NCBI GenBank assembly: GCA_963737625.1
Contig: CAVTTK010000002.1
Location: 372,001-436,000, forward strand
Source: Bog-756 sp963737625
GTDB lineage: Bacteria > Actinomycetota > Acidimicrobiia > Acidimicrobiales > RAAP-2
Length of the DNA: 64,000 bases
Direction of reading: 5' to 3'
Shown here: positions 59,493 to 64,000 of the stretch, piece by piece
How positions within the stretch are numbered: the first letter of the stretch is position 1
Layout of the letters: each line of letters begins with the position of its first letter
Made by a program: the position numbers and the translations under genes
The notes under the pieces: model-generated
What the model was told of the DNA's origin: nothing
The model's input: only the letters and a program-made list of their open reading frames with translations
The model's database searches: none

Positions 59493-60053
59493 CTACACGC
59501 CCTCCCACAGGCCCACGGGTGCTCCGCCCACCCGGTAGTGCCCGGGCTGACGCTTGCCCGACGCCCCCTTCTCCAGCCGTTTCTGCATGCCCGGGGTCAG
59601 AACTCCGGCATTGATCATCTCGATGAACGTGGCCGTGGCATTGCCCACGTCGAAGAAGTCCCGCTGCCAGCTCCACCGGAAGTCGCCGGCGTAGCGGAAC
59701 CAGCTCCCACCCAGTCCGGCGATCTCGTAGTGGGTGCCGTCGGGACGGGTGACATCGGCGATCTGCTTCCACAGGCCGAGGATCTCGCCCTGGGCGTCGT
59801 CGATCAACACCCGCTGGTACGGGTAGGTCCATCCCCCCAGCCCCTCCATCTCGAGACCGAGGGCGTACTCGCGGATCTCATCCTTGCCCACGGCCATGAA
59901 CTCGTCGGTGGGGCCCACGTTCCAGCCGTAGGTGGCGTCGTCGGTGTACATCTCCGCCATGGGCAGCCAGTCCAGCTGTTCCTCGCAGCGCTGGTTGATG
60001 TCCAGCCACTTCTGCATCATCTCTTCAAGCTCACTGCGGGGGAATGACGGCAT
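59493..60053 (-). CDS. NTF2-like (SnoaL/ketosteroid isomerase fold) protein
   Basis: A 186-residue NTF2-fold protein: LEEMMQKWLDINQRCEEQLD, DWLPMAEMYTDDATYGWNVG, GKDEIREYALGLEMEGLGGW, ILGLWKQIADVTRPDGTHYE, GSWFRYAGDFRWSWQRDFFD. NTF2-like enzymes include isomerases, hydroxylases and lyases acting on polyketides and steroids. It follows ferredoxin by 4 bp, so it is co-transcribed with the P450 genes. A KSI-like protein (Rv0760c, from memory) also lies near cyp51 in M. tuberculosis. The ATG at 60053 was chosen for the family start. Confidence 0.8.
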   Translation of the reverse strand: MPSFPRSELEEMMQKWLDINQRCEEQLDWLPMAEMYTDDATYGWNVGPTDEFMAVGKDEIREYALGLEMEGLGGWTYPYQRVLIDDAQGEILGLWKQIADVTRPDGTHYEIAGLGGSWFRYAGDFRWSWQRDFFDVGNATATFIEMINAGVLTPGMQKRLEKGASGKRQPGHYRVGGAPVGLWEGV

Positions 60054-60057
60054 GGGA

Positions 60058-60255
60058 CTACTCCTCTTCAACGATGTGTAGTGCGGATGTCGGGCAGTAT
60101 CGGACGGCGGCCTCCACCTCGGGGCGGACCACGTCGGGAGGCGAGTCGTCCAGGATCGCCACCTTCTCACGCTTGGCCAACTCGAACACGGTGGGCGCCT
60201 CGGACTCGCACACCCCATGGCCCTGGCACAGGTCGAGGTCGACGGTGACCCGCAT
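60058..60255 (-). CDS. Ferredoxin with His-substituted cluster motif
   Basis: A 65-residue ferredoxin. DLCQGHGVCESEAPTVFEL carries C-x2-H-x2-C instead of C-x2-C-x2-C, and YCPTSAL supplies the last cysteine. This is the pattern of the [3Fe-4S] or His-ligated [4Fe-4S] ferredoxins that transfer electrons to actinobacterial P450s. Its sequence is close to the ferredoxin encoded beside cyp51 in mycobacteria as I recall it. The ATG overlaps the CYP51 stop by one base (TGATG-like, at 60255), so the two are translationally coupled. Confidence 0.93.
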   Translation of the reverse strand: MRVTVDLDLCQGHGVCESEAPTVFELAKREKVAILDDSPPDVVRPEVEAAVRYCPTSALHIVEEE

Positions 60256-61655
60256 CAGGCCCCGCCACGGCCGTCAGGCCGTCCGGCGCGGGACCCGGCC
60301 CGCCGCCGGTACCGGACCACGCAGGGCTGCTGGAGCTGGACGACCATCTTCGAGTGATCGTTGCGGTAGGAGTCCGAGGGTTGGGCCAGCTCGAACTCCC
60401 AATCCAGGAGTAGGACCGAGAAGATGGCCTTGAGCTGCATCATGGCGAAGGCCGCTCCCACGCACCGGTGCCGGCCGGCACCGAAGGGGATCCAGGTCCA
60501 GGGATTGGACCGGTCCTCCTCCCGCGGGTCGAGATAGCGGGACGGCTGGAACTCGTCGGCGTCGGGGAAGTCCTCGGGAATCCGGTTGGACACCGACGGG
60601 CTGGCCCCCACCATCTGACCGGCCGTGATGGTGTACCCGTCCACCTCGAGGTCCTCCTTGGCCACCCGGAGCAGGAGGATGAGGGGTGGGTGCAGACGAA
60701 GGGCCTCTTTGATGGCCGACTCCAGGCGGGGCATGGCCCGGAGGGCCTGGTAGCTGACCTCGGCGCCCCCGGCATAGAGCTCGCTGAGCTCGTCGTCCAC
60801 GGCAACGAGCTCCTCGGGATGGCGCAGCAGCTCGATGAGGGTCCAGGCCGCCGTTCCCGAGGTGGTGTGGTGCCCGGCGAACATCATGGAGATGAACATG
60901 CCGGTGACCTCGTCTGCCAAAAAGCGCGGGGACCCGTCCTCGTTGGTGATGGACATGAGCACGTCGAGCAGGTCACGCTCGTCGTCGGCCGACGGGGGCC
61001 CCGCCGCTCGCCGCTGCATGATCCCCTCCACCAGCTCGACCAGCCCCACCCGGGCGGCGTCCCGGCGGCGGAAGCTCTCGATGGGGGCGTAGGGGTCGAC
61101 GTAGGCGATGGCGTCGGTGCCCTGCTCGAGATCGTGGTAGAGCTCGGCGAACCGCTTGTCGAGTTCGTTGCGGAAGCGCTTGCCGATGAGACACGCCGAG
61201 GAGGTGTAGATGGTCAGCTCGGCGAACCAGTCCAGGAGGTCGATCTGGCCCTCGTCGTCCCATCCGGCCACCATCTGCTCGACCTCGTCGGCGATGGTGG
61301 CGGCGTGGCCTCGCATGAACTTGTCCCGGAGGGCCTGGTTGTGGAGCATCTCGCGCCGGCGCTCGGGCGGGGCGTCGAACACCACGCCTTCGCCGAACAC
61401 CGGCGTCATGAACGGGTAGGCCTCGGCCTGGTCCAGGACCTCCTCGGGGGCCCGGAAGAAGAACTCGTTGGCCCCGGCCCCGGTCATCAGCACCACGTCC
61501 CGGCCGGCCAGTCGGAACACACCCACGTCGCCGCACTCGGCCCGCACCCGGTTCATGAGGGCGATCGGGTCCACCCGGAGCTCTTCCAGGTGGCCGTTGG
61601 CCTCCTCGCCGCCGGATACCCGGGGCGGCTGTTTGTGGTCCACTGCGGTGGTCAT
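60255..61655 (-). CDS. Cytochrome P450 CYP51-like (sterol 14-alpha-demethylase type)
   Basis: A 466-residue P450 strongly resembling CYP51. The I-helix is MFAGHHTTSGTAAWTLIELL, the ExxR helix is IKEALRLHPPLILLLRVAK, the PERF-like part SNRIPEDFPDADEFQPSRYL, and the haem loop WIPFGAGRHRCVGAAFAMMQ holds the axial Cys at about residue 397. The tail SYRNDHSKMVVQLQQPCVV matches my memory of M. tuberculosis CYP51 almost residue for residue. CYP51 removes the 14-alpha methyl group of sterols with O2 and ferredoxin. Whether this organism makes or only modifies sterols is unknown. The ATG at 61655 overlaps the SDR stop. Confidence 0.9.
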   Translation of the reverse strand: MTTAVDHKQPPRVSGGEEANGHLEELRVDPIALMNRVRAECGDVGVFRLAGRDVVLMTGAGANEFFFRAPEEVLDQAEAYPFMTPVFGEGVVFDAPPERRREMLHNQALRDKFMRGHAATIADEVEQMVAGWDDEGQIDLLDWFAELTIYTSSACLIGKRFRNELDKRFAELYHDLEQGTDAIAYVDPYAPIESFRRRDAARVGLVELVEGIMQRRAAGPPSADDERDLLDVLMSITNEDGSPRFLADEVTGMFISMMFAGHHTTSGTAAWTLIELLRHPEELVAVDDELSELYAGGAEVSYQALRAMPRLESAIKEALRLHPPLILLLRVAKEDLEVDGYTITAGQMVGASPSVSNRIPEDFPDADEFQPSRYLDPREEDRSNPWTWIPFGAGRHRCVGAAFAMMQLKAIFSVLLLDWEFELAQPSDSYRNDHSKMVVQLQQPCVVRYRRRAGSRAGRPDGRGGA

Positions 61656-62452
61656 GGTTCTCCCTCGTTGTTGGGATCGGTGCGGATGGGTGCCTCCGGC
61701 TGAAGTTCGATGACGGTGGCGTGGGTGCCCCGGGGCAGACCCACCACGGCGGCGATGGCCTGGGCCACGCCGGCGGGGCGCATGAAGTTGGCGTGGCGGG
61801 CGAATCCCCAGGCCGCCCACTCCTCGATGACCTGGCCGGTCACCTCGGGATCCCAGTCCATCCCCATACCGGTGAGCGTGGGCCCGGGCCGGACGATGGT
61901 GGCCCGCACGCCGGTCCCCTCCAGTTCCATCTGCAGCGAGTGGACGTAGCCCTCCAGCCCCCACTTGGAGGTGACATAGGCGGCCATGGACGGTCGGGGC
62001 CGCTCGGCCACGTCGGAGGTGACGAAGACGATGTCGCCCCGCCGCCGTTCGGTCATGGCCGGGGCCAGCGCCCGCACCAGGCGGTGGGTGCCGCTCAGAT
62101 TGACGGCCAGGACGCCGTCGAAGGCCTCGGAGGAGGTGTCGAGCACGGCCCCGGCGATGTTCCGGGCGGCGTTGGACACCACGATCTCGACGGTTCCCAG
62201 GGCGTCGACCGCCGCCTTGGCGAACTGCTCCACGGAGTCGCCGTCGGCCAGGTCCAGATGGATGGCTACGGCCTCCCCGCCGTCGGCCCGGATGGCGGCG
62301 GCGGTGTCCTCGCACTCGGCGACCCGCCTGGCCCCGACGGCCACCGGGTGCCCCTGGGCGGCCAGGGCCATGGCCGTGGCCTTCCCGATGCCCGACGAGG
62401 CTCCGGTCACCACGGCGGGGCGCCGCCCGGGATTGGCCTCGAAGCGGGGCAT
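61652..62452 (-). CDS. Short-chain dehydrogenase/reductase
   Basis: A 266-residue classical SDR. TGASSGIGKATAMALAAQG is the cofactor loop, NAARN the structural motif (usually NNAG), VTSDVAERPRPSMAAYVTSK holds Ser, Tyr and Lys of the active site (Y-x3-K), and GLEGYVHSLQMEL follows. RR after the second beta strand (GARRVAEC) suggests NADP(H). In the mycobacterial cyp51 locus an SDR (Rv0765c, from memory) sits at the same position. The ATG at 62452 overlaps the P450 stop. Confidence 0.92.
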   Translation of the reverse strand: MPRFEANPGRRPAVVTGASSGIGKATAMALAAQGHPVAVGARRVAECEDTAAAIRADGGEAVAIHLDLADGDSVEQFAKAAVDALGTVEIVVSNAARNIAGAVLDTSSEAFDGVLAVNLSGTHRLVRALAPAMTERRRGDIVFVTSDVAERPRPSMAAYVTSKWGLEGYVHSLQMELEGTGVRATIVRPGPTLTGMGMDWDPEVTGQVIEEWAAWGFARHANFMRPAGVAQAIAAVVGLPRGTHATVIELQPEAPIRTDPNNEGEP

Positions 62453-63651
62453 CAGCGCAACGTCACCGTGGTGGGCAGGGTGGCCAGGCCCCGCACATTG
62501 ATGGAATGGACCCGTTGGATGCCTTCGGGGTCGACGTCATAGGTGGCCACCCGGTCGACCAGTTCCCGGAGACCGACACGGGCCTCGAGCCGGGCCATGG
62601 GCGCGCCCATGCAGAAGTGCCGGCCACTGCCGAAGCTGACGAGTCGGCTGGTGTCGCGGTCCAGGTCGTACCGGTCGGCGTCGGGGAAGACCGACCCGTC
62701 ACGGTTGGCCGAGCCCACCAACAGCAGGACCCGGCTGCCTTCGGGGATCTCGACCCCGTGCAGCTCCATGGGCATCCTGGTGACCCGCAGCAGCATCTGG
62801 CTCGAGGTGTCATAGCGGAGGGTCTCCTCGATCCAGCTGTCCACCCGAGCACGGTCGTCGAACGGCTTGGTCCGCTCCTCGGGATGTCGCCAGCCCCAGT
62901 ACCAGGCGTTGCCCAGCAGCTTGGTGGTGGTCTCGTTACCCGCCACCACCATCAGGAACAGGAAGGCGATGATCTCGTCGTCGGTCAGCTTGTCCCCGTC
63001 GATCTCGGCATCGAGCAGCGCCGACGTGAGGTCGTCCCGCCGGGTCCGGCGTCGTTCGTCGACCATCTCCTGGTAGTAGGCCACGAGGGCCATGGCCGCG
63101 TCCATGCCGGCCGGGGGGACGTCGAGCACACCGTCCTCTCGGTGGACGACCACGTCGGCCAGTCGGCGGACCTCGGCCCGGTCCACTCGGGGCACGCCGA
63201 CCAGTTCCGAGATCACGTCCATCGGCAGCTTGCCGGCGAAGTCGGCGATGAAGTCGAAGGTCCCCTGCTCCAGAGCAGGCTCGAGATGTTCGAGGGCGAT
63301 GGCTCGGATGTGGTCCTCCATCTGAGCCACCTTGGACGGCGTGAACCCCTTGCCCACCAGGGACCGCATACGGGTGTGGCGCGGCGGGTCGAGGGCCAGG
63401 AAGGACATGAACTTGTGGGCGTCCGGTCCGAAGGCACTGGGCTCGAGCGACACCCCCTGGGCGTTGGAGAACCCGTCGAGGTTGCGGAAGGCGGCCAGCA
63501 CGTCCTCGTGGCGGGAGAGGGCCCAGAAGTCCAGTTCGTCGTTGCGGTACACCGGCGCCTCGGCCCGCAGGCGGGCGTACACCGGGTAGGGATCCTCATG
63601 GATCTCGTAGGCGTAGGGGCTGTAGGCCACCGGTCGGAGGTCGGTGGTCAT
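62452..63651 (-). CDS. Cytochrome P450, bacterial class
   Basis: A 399-residue soluble P450 with DPPRHTRMRSLVGKGFTPSK, I-helix VVAGNETTTKLLGNAWYW (Thr about residue 240), E-x-x-R in IEETLRYDTSSQMLLRVTR and haem loop VSFGSGRHFCMGAPMARLEA (Cys about residue 349). It is a ferredoxin-dependent monooxygenase; its place in the operon corresponds to cyp123 in M. tuberculosis. The ATG at 63651 overlaps the TetR stop (ATGA at 63648-63651), which favours it over an in-frame ATG at 63666. The substrate is unknown. Confidence 0.94.
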   Translation of the reverse strand: MTTDLRPVAYSPYAYEIHEDPYPVYARLRAEAPVYRNDELDFWALSRHEDVLAAFRNLDGFSNAQGVSLEPSAFGPDAHKFMSFLALDPPRHTRMRSLVGKGFTPSKVAQMEDHIRAIALEHLEPALEQGTFDFIADFAGKLPMDVISELVGVPRVDRAEVRRLADVVVHREDGVLDVPPAGMDAAMALVAYYQEMVDERRRTRRDDLTSALLDAEIDGDKLTDDEIIAFLFLMVVAGNETTTKLLGNAWYWGWRHPEERTKPFDDRARVDSWIEETLRYDTSSQMLLRVTRMPMELHGVEIPEGSRVLLLVGSANRDGSVFPDADRYDLDRDTSRLVSFGSGRHFCMGAPMARLEARVGLRELVDRVATYDVDPEGIQRVHSINVRGLATLPTTVTLR

Positions 63652-64000
63652 CGGTCGGTCCGGCACGATCGCTGGCCGACGATCATCAGGTCGGCGGCGG
63701 CGGCCACGAACTCGGGCACGTCCATCGAGGACATATGGCCCATGCCGGCCGCCAGCAGGGCCCCGGAGTAGGAGGTCTGCAGCACGCGGACCACCATCGG
63801 ATCCGTGTCCGGCCCTACGGCGGCGGCCAGGCGGCGATGGATCTCGCTCCCGATCCGGTCTCGGAGGTGCCTCACATCGACGCCGTTGCTCAAGAGCGCC
63901 TGGGTGGAGGCATCGACCAGGGCGGGACTCTCGCTGGTGAGCAGGACCATGGCCCGTACGGCATCGGCCACCCGAGCGTGCACCGAGCGTCCCCGGCGGG
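63648..64000 (-). CDS. TetR-family regulator, C-terminal part (partial)
   Basis: The gene runs off the right edge; about 117 C-terminal residues are present. VADAVRAMVLLTSESPALVD, IGSEIHRRLAAAVGPDTDPM, VRVLQTSYSGALLAAGMGHM and VPEFVAAAADLMIVGQRSC read like the ligand-binding half of a TetR regulator, but the HTH is outside the window. Its stop overlaps the P450 start, so the regulator is the first visible gene of the P450/CYP51 operon and probably controls it. The mycobacterial locus has a TetR gene (Rv0767c, from memory) in the same place. Confidence 0.75.
   Translation of the reverse strand, partial: RRGRSVHARVADAVRAMVLLTSESPALVDASTQALLSNGVDVRHLRDRIGSEIHRRLAAAVGPDTDPMVVRVLQTSYSGALLAAGMGHMSSMDVPEFVAAAADLMIVGQRSCRTDR

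Overview
The window is high-GC actinobacterial DNA and looks most like an uncultured or deep-branching member of the Acidimicrobiia or a relative. Supporting markers are a BsaP-type biotin synthase auxiliary protein, a luciferase-like F420 oxidoreductase, DUF3039, DUF2510, DUF2332 and SCO6745-family proteins, an imuA-imuB-dnaE2 mutasome with a GAAC-N4-GTTC SOS box, and a CYP51-ferredoxin-SDR-P450 block like the one in mycobacteria. Many genes have a TAnnnT box 5-8 nt before an ATG or GTG, with no Shine-Dalgarno sequence. That fits the leaderless transcription common in Actinobacteria. The exact taxon cannot be fixed from the sequence alone.

Layout. 1-11 kb: biotin genes (end of bioF, frameshifted bioD, bioB with bsaP) interleaved with an NfeD-like OB protein and SPFH pair, a TMEM175-type channel, an ABC-F protein, and an SDR-dus-maf operon. 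11-16.5 kb: an acyl-CoA dehydrogenase, a second ABC-F gene with two frameshifts, a PAP2 protein and an enoyl-CoA hydratase. 16.5-27 kb: methyl-cycle and sulfur genes (ahcY, metY-metX) flanking a beta-helix lipoprotein, a pirin and a large secreted GH3 enzyme. 27-35.7 kb: small regulators and hypotheticals, with an AT-richer segment ending at a tRNA-Ala gene. 35.7-45.8 kb: housekeeping genes (leuS, thioredoxin/TPR, a FolP2-like protein, holA) with an F420 enzyme, a PAC2 protein and a phosphotransferase. 46-51.2 kb: the SOS mutasome. 51.7-59 kb: an antiporter and assorted single enzymes. 59-64 kb: a minus-strand CYP51/P450/SDR/ferredoxin operon running off the right edge behind a TetR-family gene.

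How they work together. BioF, BioD and BioB carry out the last three steps of biotin synthesis, and BsaP probably supports the Fe-S chemistry of BioB. AhcY, MetY and MetX link SAM recycling to homocysteine synthesis. ImuA, ImuB and DnaE2 would form a damage-inducible translesion complex under LexA. Ferredoxin and the two P450s form an oxidation module, probably acting on sterols or isoprenoids.

The points most worth attention are: an unusually small ImuB that seems to lack the little finger and part of the palm/fingers while keeping a clamp-motif-like sequence and the C-terminal domain; an SOS box that contains the imuA start codon; three +1 frameshifts, all explained by an extra G in a CGCGG context, which are more likely base-call or assembly errors than biology; a fourth frameshift inside a 21-bp repeat array; and a leaderless micro-ORF whose stop overlaps the start of a patatin gene.
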